From NCBI RefSeq assembly GCF_000204645.1, contig NC_015422.1:1054001-1118000 (forward strand): a stretch of DNA of 64,000 bases, written 5' to 3'. Below the pieces are notes generated by a model that was given only the letters and a program-made list of their open reading frames with translations, searched no databases and had not been told where the DNA came from. The stretch comes from Alicycliphilus denitrificans K601. GTDB lineage: Bacteria > Pseudomonadota > Gammaproteobacteria > Burkholderiales > Burkholderiaceae_C. The position numbers and the translations under genes are program-made. This document shows positions 1 to 8,747 of this stretch, in pieces (within the stretch, counting starts at the first letter, position 1; every line of letters starts with the position of its first letter).

Positions 1-1697
1 GCGGGGCGCGCCTGCGCTTTCGTGCCGCCGCGCCGCGCGCTACGCTCGTGGCCCGGGCCCTGCACGAGGTGCGCGGCGTGCTCGACGCCGTGGAGGCCGC
101 CGCGCGCGCGGGCGCCTGGGTGGTGGGCCAGCTGCGCTACGAGGCCGCGCCCGCGTTCGACGCGGCCTTGCGCACCCACGCAGCCGACGGGCCGCTGGCC
201 TGGTTCGCGGTGTTCGACGCGCCGCAACCCTGGGACGGCGGCCTTACGCCCGGCGACGCCGCGGTGCAGTGGCAGGACGGGATCGCGCGGCCCGCGTTCG
301 ACGCGGCCATCGCGCATATCCGCGGCGCCATCGGCGCGGGCGAGTGCTACCAGGTGAACTACACGGCGCCGCTCACGGGCGCCTGGCGCGGCGGCGCGCC
401 GGCCCTGTTCGCGGCGCTGCGCCGCGCGCAGCCGGGGGGCTACGCGGCCTGCCTCGACATGGGCGACGAGTGCACGCTCTCCGTCTCGCCCGAGCTGTTC
501 TTCGACTGGCGCGGCGGCACCCTGCTCGCGCGGCCCATGAAGGGCACGGCCGCGCGCGGCGCCACGCCCGGGGAGGACGCGGCCCGCGCCGCGCAGCTGC
601 GCGCCAGCCCCAAGGAGCGCGCCGAGAACGTGATGATCGTGGATCTGCTGCGCAACGACCTCTCGCGCATCGCCGAGCCGCACAGCGTGCGCGTGCCGCG
701 CCTGTTCCACACCGAGGCGTTGCCCACCGTGTGGCAGATGACCTCCGACGTGGTGGCGCGCACGCGCGCGGGCACGCGCCTGGCCGACGTGTTCGGCGCG
801 CTGTTCCCGTGCGGCTCGGTCACGGGCGCGCCCAAGGTGCGCGCCATGCGGCTCATCGCGCAGTTGGAGCCCGCGCCGCGCGGCGTGTACTGCGGCGCCG
901 TGGGTGTGGTGCGGCCCGACGGCGCGGGCGGCGTGGCCGCCACCTTCAACGTGCCGATACGCACCGTGGCGCTGCGCGGCGCGCGGGCCGTGTGCGGCAT
1001 CGGCAGCGGCATCACCTGGGGATCGGACGCCGCGGCCGAATGGCGCGAGTGGGAGGCCAAGCGCGCCTTCGTCGAGCGCGCGAGCGAGCCGTTCGACCTG
1101 CTCGAAACCCTGGGCCTGCATGACGGCGTGCTGCGCCACCGCGCCGAGCACCTCGCGCGCATGGCCGGCGCCGCCGCGCATTTCGGCGTGCCCTGGGACG
1201 CGGCACGCGTGCAGGCCTGCCTTCATGCCCTGTGCGCCGCCCATCCCGCCGGGCCGTGGCGCGTGCGTCTGCTGCTGGACGCGCAGGGCCTGCCGCGCGC
1301 CGAGGCCTTCGCGCTGCAGCCCACGCCCGAGCCCGTGGTGCTGGCACTGGCCGCGCAGCCCTTCCTCCACGCGCACAGCGAATTCACGCGCCACAAGACC
1401 ACGCGCCGCGCGCACTACGCGGCGTTCGCGCCCCGGCAGGGCGTGTTCGACACCGTGCTCTACAACGAGGCGGGCGAGATCACCGAATCCACCTTCGGCA
1501 ATGTCGCCGCGCTGCTCGATGGCCGCTGGATCACGCCGCCGCTCGCCAGCGGCCTGCTGCCCGGCGTGGGCCGCGCCGTGGCGCTGCGCGAGGGGCGCGT
1601 GGCGGAGGCGGTGCTGCGCGTGCAGGACGTGCCGCGCGTGCAGCGCTGGGCCTTCGTCAACAGCCTGCGCGGCTGGCTGGATGCGCGGCTGGAATGA
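1..1697 (+). CDS. pabBC: Aminodeoxychorismate synthase component I fused to aminodeoxychorismate lyase (5' partial)
   Basis: Makes 4-aminobenzoate for folate: the PabB part aminates chorismate to aminodeoxychorismate and the PabC part removes pyruvate. The reading frame is open to the left edge, with sensible coding sequence before the first possible start at 48, so the gene begins outside the window. The chorismate-binding domain fills roughly the first 345 residues counted from 48. It holds the RPMKGT motif, whose lysine marks aminodeoxychorismate rather than anthranilate synthases, then GSVTGAPKVRAM and the GIGSGITWGSD end motif. The last 200 residues are a fold-IV PLP lyase with the KTTRR lysine region and an ESTFGN motif. 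A glutaminase partner (PabA) is not in view. The fusion is common in beta- and gammaproteobacteria. A dispersed repeat starts on the base after the stop codon. Confidence 0.92.
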   Translation, partial: GARLRFRAAAPRATLVARALHEVRGVLDAVEAAARAGAWVVGQLRYEAAPAFDAALRTHAADGPLAWFAVFDAPQPWDGGLTPGDAAVQWQDGIARPAFDAAIAHIRGAIGAGECYQVNYTAPLTGAWRGGAPALFAALRRAQPGGYAACLDMGDECTLSVSPELFFDWRGGTLLARPMKGTAARGATPGEDAARAAQLRASPKERAENVMIVDLLRNDLSRIAEPHSVRVPRLFHTEALPTVWQMTSDVVARTRAGTRLADVFGALFPCGSVTGAPKVRAMRLIAQLEPAPRGVYCGAVGVVRPDGAGGVAATFNVPIRTVALRGARAVCGIGSGITWGSDAAAEWREWEAKRAFVERASEPFDLLETLGLHDGVLRHRAEHLARMAGAAAHFGVPWDAARVQACLHALCAAHPAGPWRVRLLLDAQGLPRAEAFALQPTPEPVVLALAAQPFLHAHSEFTRHKTTRRAHYAAFAPRQGVFDTVLYNEAGEITESTFGNVAALLDGRWITPPLASGLLPGVGRAVALREGRVAEAVLRVQDVPRVQRWAFVNSLRGWLDARLE

Positions 1698-1763
1698 TTG
1701 CTTTTGAAAAGATAGCTTGCCGCGCTTACCAGGAAACGGATTGAGGCCTATTTGGCTTGAAAA
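1698..1763 (+). repeat. Dispersed ~65-bp repeat, copy A
   Basis: Begins immediately after the pabBC stop codon. It has the family layout: a TTGCTTTTGAAAA-type head, GATAGCT, a GC-rich middle with two GCGCT-like half sites, then GAGGCC and ATTTGGCTT with an A-rich tail. Copies seen elsewhere in the window are at 6261, 8748, 12667, 21568, 35111 (reverse), 36774, 52619 and 63852. The rest of this 137-base gap up to the next gene shows nothing else. Confidence 0.8.
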
Positions 1764-1834
1764 ACACGGGGCTTCGAATCATCACCGCCGCAATCGCCGG
1801 CGGCCCCGCCGCGCCCGGGGCGCCGGTCAGTGCT

Positions 1835-2197
1835 TCAGAGCCGTTCCTTCACGTAGCTCGGCCGGTCCATGTCCACGATCTCCACGCTGAGCTGCACCAT
1901 CAGGCCCTGCGGGCGCGGCGTGAGGCGGCGCAGCACACCGGCCACGCGGCCGGCCAGGTCTTTCTTCGCCTCGGGGCTGCGGCCCGAGAGCAGGCGCAGC
2001 TGGGCATGGACGAAGGCGCGGCCCACGGCCTCGGTGCCGACCTGGAAACTGTCGGTGGTGCGCACGAAGCGGGTCTTGAGGTCGGCCTCGTCCAGCACCT
2101 CGGGGCTGGCGCAGACGGCGGCGTTGAGCTCGGCCAGCGCCTGGGCCTCGGGGTAGCCGGGCAGGTTGCTGGAGTATTCGACGGTGAGGTGGGGCAT
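1835..2197 (-). CDS. 5-carboxymethyl-2-hydroxymuconate isomerase-like tautomerase
   Basis: 120-residue protein of the 4-oxalocrotonate tautomerase superfamily, CHMI branch (HpaF-like). It starts MPHLTVEYS, so Pro2 becomes the N-terminal catalytic proline once Met is removed. The length fits the CHMI family (about 115-130 residues). The start at 2197 is supported by an AGGAG-type site a few bases upstream. It lies 47 bases downstream of nadB on the same strand and may be co-transcribed. No homoprotocatechuate (hpa) genes are nearby, so the natural substrate is uncertain; it may act on another enol or keto acid. Confidence 0.8.
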   Translation of the reverse strand: MPHLTVEYSSNLPGYPEAQALAELNAAVCASPEVLDEADLKTRFVRTTDSFQVGTEAVGRAFVHAQLRLLSGRSPEAKKDLAGRVAGVLRRLTPRPQGLMVQLSVEIVDMDRPSYVKERL

Positions 2198-2244
2198 GGG
2201 AAGGCTCCTGGGAGAGGGGGAAGGTGGTGCGGCGCAGGCGCCGG

Positions 2245-3819
2245 TCAGCGCATGGGCACCAGGATGGTGGGCGCCGCGGGCGCGGCCATGTCGGGCCAGT
2301 CGCGGCTGAAGTGCAGGCCGCGGCTCTCGTGGCGCATTTGGGCGCTTTGGATGATGAGGTCGGCCACCTGCACGAGGTTGCGCAGCTCCAGCAGGTCGCG
2401 CGTGACGTGGAAGTGGGCGTAGAACTCCTGGATCTCGCCCTGCAGCAGCGCGATGCGGTGCGCGGCGCGCTCCAGGCGCTTGTTGGTGCGCACTATGCCC
2501 ACGTAGTCCCACATGAAGCGGCGCAGTTCGTCCCAGTTGTGCGAGATGACGACCGACTCGTCGGCGTCGCGCACGCGGCTGTCGTCCCAGTGCGGCAGGT
2601 CGGGCACGGGCGCCGGCGTGGCGGCGGCGACGGCATGGGCGGCGGCGCGCGCGAACACCATGCATTCGAGCAGCGAGTTGCTGGCCAGGCGGTTGGCGCC
2701 GTGCAGGCCGGTGTAGGCCACCTCGCCCACGGCGAACAGGCCCGGCAGGTCGGTGCGCGCGGCCAGGTCGGTGAGCACGCCGCCGCAGGTGAAGTGCGCC
2801 GTGGGCACGACGGGGATGGGTTCGCGCGTGATGTCTATGCCCAGCTCGGCGCAATAGGCCAGGATGTTGGGGAAATGCGCGCGCAGGAACTCCGGGCTCT
2901 GGTGCGAGATGTCCAGGTGCACGCAGTCCAGGCCGTGCTTCTTCATCTCGAAGTCGATGGCGCGCGCCACCACGTCGCGCGGCGCGAGCTCGGCGCGCGC
3001 GTCGTGCCGGGGCATGAAGCGCGTGCCGTCGGGCAGCAGCAGCCGCCCGCCTTCGCCGCGCACGGCCTCGCTGATCAGGAAGGACTTGGCGTGCGGGTGG
3101 TACAGGCCCGTGGGGTGGAACTGGATGAATTCCATGTTGGCCACGCGGCAGCCCGCGCGCCAGGCCGCGGCGATGCCGTCGCCCGTGGCCGTGTCGGGGT
3201 TGGTGGTGTAGAGGTAGACCTTGCCCGCGCCGCCCGTGGCCAGCACGGTGTGGGGCGCGCGGAAGGTGACGACCGTGTCGCTGGCCTCGTCGAGCGCGTA
3301 CAGGCCCAGGCAGCGCTGGCCCGCCAGGCCGAGCTTGCGGCTGGTGATCAGGTCCACCAGGGTGTGGTGCTCGAACACGGTGATGCCGGGCGTGGCGCGC
3401 ACCACGTCGATCAGCGTCTCCTGCACGGCCGCGCCGGTGGCGTCGGTGGCGTGCACGATGCGCCGTGCGCTGTGGCCGCCTTCGCGTGTCAGGTGCAGGT
3501 CGTCGCCCTCCAGCGTGAAGGGAACGCCCAGGGCGCGCAGCCAGCCTATGGCCTCGGGCGCGTTCTCGACCACGAAGCGCGTGGTGGCCAGGTCGCACAG
3601 GCCGGCGCCGGCGACCAGCGTGTCCTCGATGTGGGCGGCGAAGCTGTCGTCGTCGGCCAGCACGGCGGCGATGCCGCCCTGGGCCCAGCGGCTGGAGCCT
3701 TCCTGCAGCTCGCGTTTGGTGATCACGGCCACGCGGTGCGTGGGCGCCAGGTGCAGTGCTGCCGAGAGGCCGGCGAGGCCGCTGCCTACGATAAGTACGT
3801 CAAAATCGTGCGATGCCAT
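2245..3819 (-). CDS. nadB: L-aspartate oxidase
   Basis: First step of de novo NAD synthesis: FAD-dependent oxidation of L-aspartate to iminoaspartate. 524 residues, the usual family length. The N-terminal dinucleotide-binding motif GSGLAGLSAAL is at about residues 11-21, followed by RWAQGGIAA. The FIQFHPTGLY active-site segment, a second FAD motif (GANRLASNSLLE) and the C-terminal helical domain are all present. Its usual partner genes nadA and nadC are not in the window. The start at 3819 (MASHDFDVLIVGSG) gives the standard short N-terminus. Confidence 0.95.
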   Translation of the reverse strand: MASHDFDVLIVGSGLAGLSAALHLAPTHRVAVITKRELQEGSSRWAQGGIAAVLADDDSFAAHIEDTLVAGAGLCDLATTRFVVENAPEAIGWLRALGVPFTLEGDDLHLTREGGHSARRIVHATDATGAAVQETLIDVVRATPGITVFEHHTLVDLITSRKLGLAGQRCLGLYALDEASDTVVTFRAPHTVLATGGAGKVYLYTTNPDTATGDGIAAAWRAGCRVANMEFIQFHPTGLYHPHAKSFLISEAVRGEGGRLLLPDGTRFMPRHDARAELAPRDVVARAIDFEMKKHGLDCVHLDISHQSPEFLRAHFPNILAYCAELGIDITREPIPVVPTAHFTCGGVLTDLAARTDLPGLFAVGEVAYTGLHGANRLASNSLLECMVFARAAAHAVAAATPAPVPDLPHWDDSRVRDADESVVISHNWDELRRFMWDYVGIVRTNKRLERAAHRIALLQGEIQEFYAHFHVTRDLLELRNLVQVADLIIQSAQMRHESRGLHFSRDWPDMAAPAAPTILVPMR

Positions 3820-3861
3820 GGTGATGGGCCTGCGCCGGCGGGGCGCGCAAAGGGAGCGTGC

Positions 3862-3867
3862 ATTGTA
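3862..3867 (-). promoter_or_regulatory. Possible nadB -10 element
   Basis: TACAAT on the minus strand, about 43 bases before the nadB start. No good -35 hexamer is visible at the proper spacing, so this is a weak call. Confidence 0.3.
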
Positions 3868-3910
3868 GAGAGGGCATGCCGGCGGCGCGCCGGGGCGCCC
3901 GCGGCCGCGG

Positions 3911-4780
3911 TCACTGCGCCTTGAGCCACCCGCGCGGCGAGGCGCCCACGGCCTGCGCGAATGCGCGCGAGAACGCCGCCGGGCTGGCGTAGCCCAACTG
4001 GTCGCTGATCTGCTGGATCTGCAGGCCCTGGCGCATCAGGGCCTGCGCCAGCGACACGCGCCAGGCCAGCAGGTAGGCGCCCGGGGTAGTGCCCAGCGTG
4101 GCGCGGAACTCGGCGGCAAAGGCACTGCGCGACATGCCGGCGGCCTGCGCCATGGCGGCCAGGGTCCAGCCGTGGCCGGGCCGCTCGTGCAGTTGCGTGA
4201 GGGCGCGCGCCAGCCCGGGGTGGGCCAGGCCCGCCAGCAGGCCCGCCTGGACGCCGCCCGCGCCAGGGTGGTCCAGCAGCCAGCGCAGCACCTGCAGCAG
4301 CAGCACCTCGAACAGGCGGCTGGCCAGCAGGCGCTGGCCGCAGCGCACGCGCTCGGTCTCGGCGAACAGCAGGTCCAGGGTCTGCCCGATGCCGGCCACC
4401 CCGGCGACCGGCAGCGCCACGAAGGCGGGCAGGGCCTGCACGAGCGGATGGCGCGGGCCGCCGTCGAAGTCCAGCGTGGCGCAGACGAAGTCGCAGCCCT
4501 CTTGCGGCGCGTTGTGGAAGTCGTGCTCCAGGGGGCGGGGGTAGAGCAGCAGCGTGGGCTCGGACAGGCGCAGCCGGCGCGGCGCCCCGCTGCGCGGGCG
4601 GTGCGTGACCTCCATCTGCCCGCGCCGCAGCACGTGCAGGAAGGCGCGGCCGGGCGCGGCCGCGAAATGCGTCACGCCGCACAGCGGCCCGGCATGGAAC
4701 AGGTGGGCGTGCACGCGAAAGCGTTCCAGCAGGGCCGAGAGACGATCCACGCCGGCAAGGGGTGCATCCAGCGGTTTCAT
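3911..4780 (-). CDS. AraC-family transcriptional regulator (cupin sensor)
   Basis: 289-residue regulator. The first ~160 residues form a cupin-type sensor domain of the AraC cupin_6 kind (HVLRRGQMEVTHRP region). The last ~100 residues form the AraC DNA-binding domain with two helix-turn-helix units (WTLAAMAQAAGMSRSAFAAEF and IQQISDQLGYASPAAFSRAF). It is divergent from the AhpD-like gene at 4876 across a 95-base gap, which makes that gene its most likely target. This arrangement, an AraC cupin_6 regulator beside a carboxymuconolactone decarboxylase-like gene, is common in proteobacteria. The ligand is unknown. Confidence 0.88.
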   Translation of the reverse strand: MKPLDAPLAGVDRLSALLERFRVHAHLFHAGPLCGVTHFAAAPGRAFLHVLRRGQMEVTHRPRSGAPRRLRLSEPTLLLYPRPLEHDFHNAPQEGCDFVCATLDFDGGPRHPLVQALPAFVALPVAGVAGIGQTLDLLFAETERVRCGQRLLASRLFEVLLLQVLRWLLDHPGAGGVQAGLLAGLAHPGLARALTQLHERPGHGWTLAAMAQAAGMSRSAFAAEFRATLGTTPGAYLLAWRVSLAQALMRQGLQIQQISDQLGYASPAAFSRAFAQAVGASPRGWLKAQ

Positions 4781-4875
4781 GGACGATGTGCAAAGTATGG
4801 TGGACTCTATGCGTCCAATGGTACGGCCGGGCGGCGGACACTGCCAGCATGTTCCACCGCCCCCAAGGAGTTGCC

Positions 4876-5430
4876 ATGAACCGCGTTCCCCTCATCGACC
4901 GTGCCGACACCACCGCCGAGCGCAAGGCCTTGCTCGACGAGATCCACGGTGCCTTTGGCGCCACGCCCAACATGTTCCGCGCCGTGGCCAATTCGCCGGC
5001 CGCGCTCAGGAGCATGTGGGGCTCCTTCGGCGCCCTGGGCGGCGGCAAGCTGGGCGCCCGGCTGGGCGAGCAGATCGCCGTGGCCGTGGCCGACCGCAAT
5101 GCCTGCGCCTACTGCCTGGCGGCCCATACGGCGCTGGGCCTGAAGGCCGGCGCCAGCGCCGAGGAAATGGCCGCCGCCCAGGCGGGGCAGTCCGGCGACC
5201 CGCGGACCCAGGCCGCGCTGCGCTTCGCGCTCAAGGTGGTGGGCGAGCGCGCCCAGGTCGGCAGCGCCGACGTGCAGGCCCTGCGCGACGCCGGCTTCAG
5301 CGATGAAGAGGTGGTCGAGATACTGGCCCACGTGGCGCTGAACCTGTTCACCAACTACGTGAACGTGGCGCTTGCCGTGCCGGTGGACTTTCCCGCCGTC
5401 CGGCTGCGCCAGGGTCAGACGGGCGTATAG
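4876..5430 (+). CDS. AhpD-like / carboxymuconolactone decarboxylase family protein
   Basis: 184-residue all-helical protein with the peroxidase-type active-site motif E...ACAYCLAAH (CxxC plus a histidine three residues on), typical of AhpD-like alkylhydroperoxidases rather than of true gamma-carboxymuconolactone decarboxylases, which lack the CxxC. The start at 4876 (MNRVPLIDRAD) is chosen because AAGGAG lies five bases upstream; an open frame extends further left but looks non-coding. Probably a thiol peroxidase or oxidative-stress protein under control of the divergent AraC gene. Its last 16 bases overlap the end of scpA on the opposite strand. Confidence 0.85.
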   Translation: MNRVPLIDRADTTAERKALLDEIHGAFGATPNMFRAVANSPAALRSMWGSFGALGGGKLGARLGEQIAVAVADRNACAYCLAAHTALGLKAGASAEEMAAAQAGQSGDPRTQAALRFALKVVGERAQVGSADVQALRDAGFSDEEVVEILAHVALNLFTNYVNVALAVPVDFPAVRLRQGQTGV

Positions 5431-6251
5431 GCCAGGCGCACGTAGATGGGCGCGAAGGCCTCGGCCTGGGTGATCTCGATCAGGGTTTCCTTGGCCAGCT
5501 CCAGCAGGGCGATGAAGGTCACCACCAGCACGGTGCCGCCCTTCTCGGGCTGGAACAGGTCTTCGAACGGCACGAAGCGCCGCCCCTGCAGCGCCTTGAG
5601 CACGTGGCTCATGTACTCGCGCACCGAGAGCTCCTCGCGCGTGATCCTGTGGTGCTGCACCAGCGTGGCGCGCTTGAGGATGTCGCGCCAGGCCTGCTGC
5701 AGCTCGGCCACGTCGACGTCGGGAAAGCGCGGCTGCAGGCTCTGCTCTATGGCGACCTGGGCGCGGATGAAGTCGCGCCCGTACTGCGGCACCTGGTTCA
5801 GGCGCAGGGCGGCCAGCTTGATTCGCTCGTATTCGAGCAGGCGGCGCACCAGCTCGGCGCGCGGGTCCTCGGGCTCGGCGCTGCCCTCCTGCCTGCGCGG
5901 CGGCAGCAGCATGCGCGACTTGATCTCGATGAGCATGGCCGCCATCAGCAGGTACTCGGCCGCCAGCTCCAGGTTGCGGCTGCGCACCTCGTCCACGTAG
6001 CCCAGGTACTGGCGCGTGACATCCACCATCGGGATGTCCAGGATGTTGAAGTTCTGCTTGCGGATCAGGTAGAGCAGCAGGTCGAGCGGGCCCTCGAAGG
6101 CCTCCAGGAAAACCTCCAGTGCGTCGGGCGGGATGTACAGGTCCTGGGGCAGGGCGAACAGCGGCTCGCCGTACAGGCGGGCGAGGGCCACCTGGTCCAC
6201 CACCTCGGGCATGGCGGCGTCGGGGGGCGGCAGGTCAACGGCGCTCGTCAT
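5415..6251 (-). CDS. scpA: Segregation and condensation protein A
   Basis: Kleisin subunit of the SMC-ScpA-ScpB condensin that compacts and segregates the chromosome. 278 residues. The N-terminal kleisin motif FLEAFEGPLDLLLYLIRKQ is at about residues 48-66 and is followed by ILDIPMVDVTRQYL, both hallmarks of ScpA. The C-terminal winged helix region (VVTFIALLELAKE) contacts SMC. scpB is not adjacent on the visible side. Transcribed leftward from behind a strong hairpin at 6271-6317. The 3' end overlaps the AhpD-like gene tail to tail by 16 bases. Confidence 0.93.
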   Translation of the reverse strand: MTSAVDLPPPDAAMPEVVDQVALARLYGEPLFALPQDLYIPPDALEVFLEAFEGPLDLLLYLIRKQNFNILDIPMVDVTRQYLGYVDEVRSRNLELAAEYLLMAAMLIEIKSRMLLPPRRQEGSAEPEDPRAELVRRLLEYERIKLAALRLNQVPQYGRDFIRAQVAIEQSLQPRFPDVDVAELQQAWRDILKRATLVQHHRITREELSVREYMSHVLKALQGRRFVPFEDLFQPEKGGTVLVVTFIALLELAKETLIEITQAEAFAPIYVRLAYTPV

Positions 6252-6270
6252 GCCAGGGGCTTGCTATTCT

Positions 6271-6317
6271 AAAAACAGCTGCCAGCGCATAACAGGTAAG
6301 CGCTGGCAGCTGTTTTT
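6271..6317. terminator. Bidirectional hairpin terminator, also copy H of the dispersed repeat
   Basis: Perfect 18-bp inverted repeat (AAAAACAGCTGCCAGCGC at 6271-6288 and its complement at 6300-6317) with an 11-base loop and a run of T or A on each side. This is the form of a rho-independent terminator readable in both directions. The whole unit 6261-6320 starts with the TTGCTATTCTAAAAA head shared with the dispersed repeat family and is its most symmetric member. The right arm overlaps the stop codon of the DUF3460 gene. It sits between that gene and scpA, which are on the same strand, and probably separates their transcription. Confidence 0.7.
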
Positions 6318-6532
6318 CATGCCTGTTTGTCGCTGTACGAGTAGTACACGTAGGGCTTTTGCTTCACGCGGCCGGCCCGGTATTCCTGCCAGAGCTCGCG
6401 GTCGACGTTCTTGTCCCACAGCAGGGCGCGGCCGGCCTGCTGCTGCGTGTCGAGCTCGGGCTTCTGCGTCTTGAGCTGCTCGATGAACTGGGTGACTTCG
6501 GACTGGTAGTCGGGACGGCGGAAAATAGACAT
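6317..6532 (-). CDS. DUF3460 family protein
   Basis: 71-residue protein starting MSIFRRPDYQSEVTQFI and ending with a tyrosine-rich tail (YVYYSYSDKQA). It matches the small DUF3460 family found in Burkholderiales; the function is unknown. No signal peptide or membrane segment is seen, and the protein is charged, likely cytosolic. The start at 6532 is taken from the family's conserved N-terminus; longer in-frame extensions upstream overlap the divergent lipoprotein gene and are unlikely to be translated. The stop codon lies in the arm of the hairpin. Confidence 0.85.
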   Translation of the reverse strand: MSIFRRPDYQSEVTQFIEQLKTQKPELDTQQQAGRALLWDKNVDRELWQEYRAGRVKQKPYVYYSYSDKQA

Positions 6533-6577
6533 GGACGGTAAACCTCTCGGAACCCACGATTTTAGCGACACCCACCC

Positions 6578-7078
6578 ATGAACCCACTGACCCGCATGGC
6601 CGGCGCCCTGGCCGCCGGCGCGTTGACGCTGCTGTCCCTGGCGGGCTGCGACGACCAGCGCATCCGTGAGCTGGAAGAAGACGTCTCCACCGAGGCCGAC
6701 GTGCGCGCGCGCTTCGGCGAGCCCGAAACGATCTGGCCCGAGAGCGACGGCGGCCACACGCTGGAGTACAACCGCCAGCCGGCGGGCCACCGGAACTACA
6801 TGATCACCATAGGCCCGGGCGGCAAGATGACGGCGCTGCGCCAGGTGCTGGCGCCGCACAATTTCGAACGGGTGCGGCCCGGCATGGAAGAGGAGGCCGT
6901 GCGCCGCCTGCTGGGCAAGCCGGCCAAGCGCACGCCCTACGCCCTCAAGCAGGAGACCGACTGGGACTGGAACTGGATCGACCCGCCCAGCCGGGAGATG
7001 GTCTTCACCGCGACCTTCGGCCCCGACGGGCGCGTCAAGCGCACGGGCAGCGTGGAGAAGCTGCCCGACGGGCGTTGA
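6578..7078 (+). CDS. SmpA/BamE-like outer-membrane lipoprotein
   Basis: 166-residue predicted lipoprotein: a signal peptide with lipobox LSLAGC puts the lipidated cysteine at about residue 24. The mature part contains two copies of a BamE/OmlA-like segment (TEADVRARFGEPETIW and MEEEAVRRLLGKPAKRT), the pattern of the SmpA/OmlA fold. It may take part in envelope assembly, but canonical BamE is shorter and usually encoded elsewhere, so this is a paralogue rather than BamE itself. Divergent from DUF3460 (45 bases apart) and convergent with the thiamine-diphosphate enzyme gene, whose end is only six bases away. Confidence 0.8.
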   Translation: MNPLTRMAGALAAGALTLLSLAGCDDQRIRELEEDVSTEADVRARFGEPETIWPESDGGHTLEYNRQPAGHRNYMITIGPGGKMTALRQVLAPHNFERVRPGMEEEAVRRLLGKPAKRTPYALKQETDWDWNWIDPPSREMVFTATFGPDGRVKRTGSVEKLPDGR

Positions 7079-7084
7079 CCTAAC

Positions 7085-8737
7085 CTATGGCGCGATCCTG
7101 CGCTTGAGCGCCCGCGCCACCGGCTGCGGCAGGCCGGGCAGGGAGCGCAGCAGCCAGGGCAGCACGCGGCGCCTGGCGCCGGAGAGCGCCTCGGGCACCA
7201 GGGCCTCGATCAGGTGCGGCCCCGGCTGGGCCAGGGCGTATTCCAGCGCCTGGCAGAAGTCCTCGGCCGTGCGGGCGCGCACCGCGTGCACGCCCATGCC
7301 CTGGGCGAGCTGGGCGAAGTTGAGCACCGGGCCTTTCAAATCGAGCTGCGACTTCGCCTTGGAGCCTGCCTCGTCGGCGCCCACGCGCTCCAGCTCCACG
7401 TTCAGCACCGAGTAGCTGGCGTTGTTGAAGATCACGGACACCACGTGCAGCTTCTCGCGCGCCATGGTCCACAGCGCCTGGATGGTGTACATGGCCGTGC
7501 CGTCGCCGATCAGCGCAAGCACGGGCCGGTCCGGGCAGGCGATGGCCGCGCCCACGGCATTGGGCAGGCCCTGGCCGATGGCGCCGCCCGTGAGGGTGAG
7601 CAGGTCGTGGCGCGGGCAGCCCGCCGTCATGGCGCCCAGCATCAGGCCGGAGGTGATGGCCTCGTCGATGACGATGGCGTTCTCCGGCAGCAGGTGGCCC
7701 ACGGCCTTGCAGACCTTGGGCGCGGTGAGGGGCCCACGCGGGCGCTCCGGGCGCCGGGCGGGGGCCAACGGTGGCTCGGCGGTGGCGCCCAGCGCGGCGG
7801 CGAGCTTGTCCAGGCTGGCCGCCGCGTCCTGCGCGGGGCTGCAGAGGGTGTGCACCGTGCAGCCCTCGGGCACGAGGTCGCTGGCCTTGCCGGGGTAGGC
7901 GAAGAACGAGACGGGGGACTTGGCGTCCACCAGCACCAGGTGCCGCGCGCCCGCCAGCTGCACGCCCGCCAGCTCGGCCAGGTAGGCCACGCGCTCCACC
8001 GCGGGCAGGCCCGCGCCGCGCTCCATGCGGGTGGGGAAGACCTCGGCCAGCAACTGCGCCCCGCTGTGCGCGGCGATGCGGGCGGCCGTGCGCAGCGCGC
8101 CTTCGCGCAGCGCGTGGCCGCCGAGCAGCACGATGGTCTTTTCGCCCGAGCGGATGGCCTGGGCGGCGGCCTGCACGGCCTCGTCGCTCGCGGCGGCGGG
8201 CGTGGGCGGTGGCGGCGGCGGGCAGGGCTGGCCGCCTTCGCCCCACGACACGTCGGCGGGCAGGATCAGCGTGGCCACCTGGCCCGGCAGGCCGCGCGCG
8301 GCGGCGATGGCGTCGGCCGCGTCCCGGCCCAGCGCGGCGGTGCTCTGCGCGGTGCGCACGAAGCCGGGCGAGACGTTGCGCGCCACGGTCTCGATGTCGG
8401 ACTGGAGCTGCGCGTCGTAGCGCGTGTGGTACGTGGCGTGGTCGCCCACGATGTTGACCACCGGCACCTTGCCCTTGCGCGCGTTGTGCAGGTTGGCCAG
8501 CCCGTTGCCCAGGCCGCAGCCCAGGTGCAAGAGCGTGGCGGCGGGCTTGCCCGCCATGCGCGCGTAGCCGTCGGCCGCGCCAGTGGCCACGCCCTCGAAC
8601 AGCGCCAGCACGGCGCGCATGCGCGGCTCGGTGTCCAGTGCGGCGACGAAGTGCATCTCGCTCGTGCCGGGGTTGGTGAAGCAGACCTCCACGCCCGCGT
8701 CGGCCAGGGTTTGGAGCAGGGCTTGTGCGCCGTTCAT
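7085..8737 (-). CDS. Thiamine-diphosphate enzyme, acetolactate synthase / benzoylformate decarboxylase-like
   Basis: 550 residues with the three-domain layout of the ThDP 2-oxoacid decarboxylase/synthase family. The N-terminal pyrimidine-binding domain has the catalytic glutamate in FTNPGTSEMHF (about residue 27). A central domain is preceded by a proline-rich linker. The C-terminal pyrophosphate-binding domain has GDGTAMYTIQALW...NN. It is annotated in relatives as an acetolactate synthase large subunit, but there is no regulatory small subunit here and it sits behind a 2-hydroxyacid dehydrogenase. A role like MdlC, decarboxylating the 2-oxoacid made by that dehydrogenase, is therefore plausible (inference). 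Start at 8737 supported by AAGGAGATT upstream. A dispersed repeat lies between it and the gene before it. Confidence 0.82.
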   Translation of the reverse strand: MNGAQALLQTLADAGVEVCFTNPGTSEMHFVAALDTEPRMRAVLALFEGVATGAADGYARMAGKPAATLLHLGCGLGNGLANLHNARKGKVPVVNIVGDHATYHTRYDAQLQSDIETVARNVSPGFVRTAQSTAALGRDAADAIAAARGLPGQVATLILPADVSWGEGGQPCPPPPPPTPAAASDEAVQAAAQAIRSGEKTIVLLGGHALREGALRTAARIAAHSGAQLLAEVFPTRMERGAGLPAVERVAYLAELAGVQLAGARHLVLVDAKSPVSFFAYPGKASDLVPEGCTVHTLCSPAQDAAASLDKLAAALGATAEPPLAPARRPERPRGPLTAPKVCKAVGHLLPENAIVIDEAITSGLMLGAMTAGCPRHDLLTLTGGAIGQGLPNAVGAAIACPDRPVLALIGDGTAMYTIQALWTMAREKLHVVSVIFNNASYSVLNVELERVGADEAGSKAKSQLDLKGPVLNFAQLAQGMGVHAVRARTAEDFCQALEYALAQPGPHLIEALVPEALSGARRRVLPWLLRSLPGLPQPVARALKRRIAP

Positions 8738-8747
8738 GGGAATCTCC

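Noticed and set aside
1835..2197. Homoprotocatechuate (hpa) catabolic gene
   Set aside because: Only the CHMI-like tautomerase is present; no other hpa gene lies nearby.
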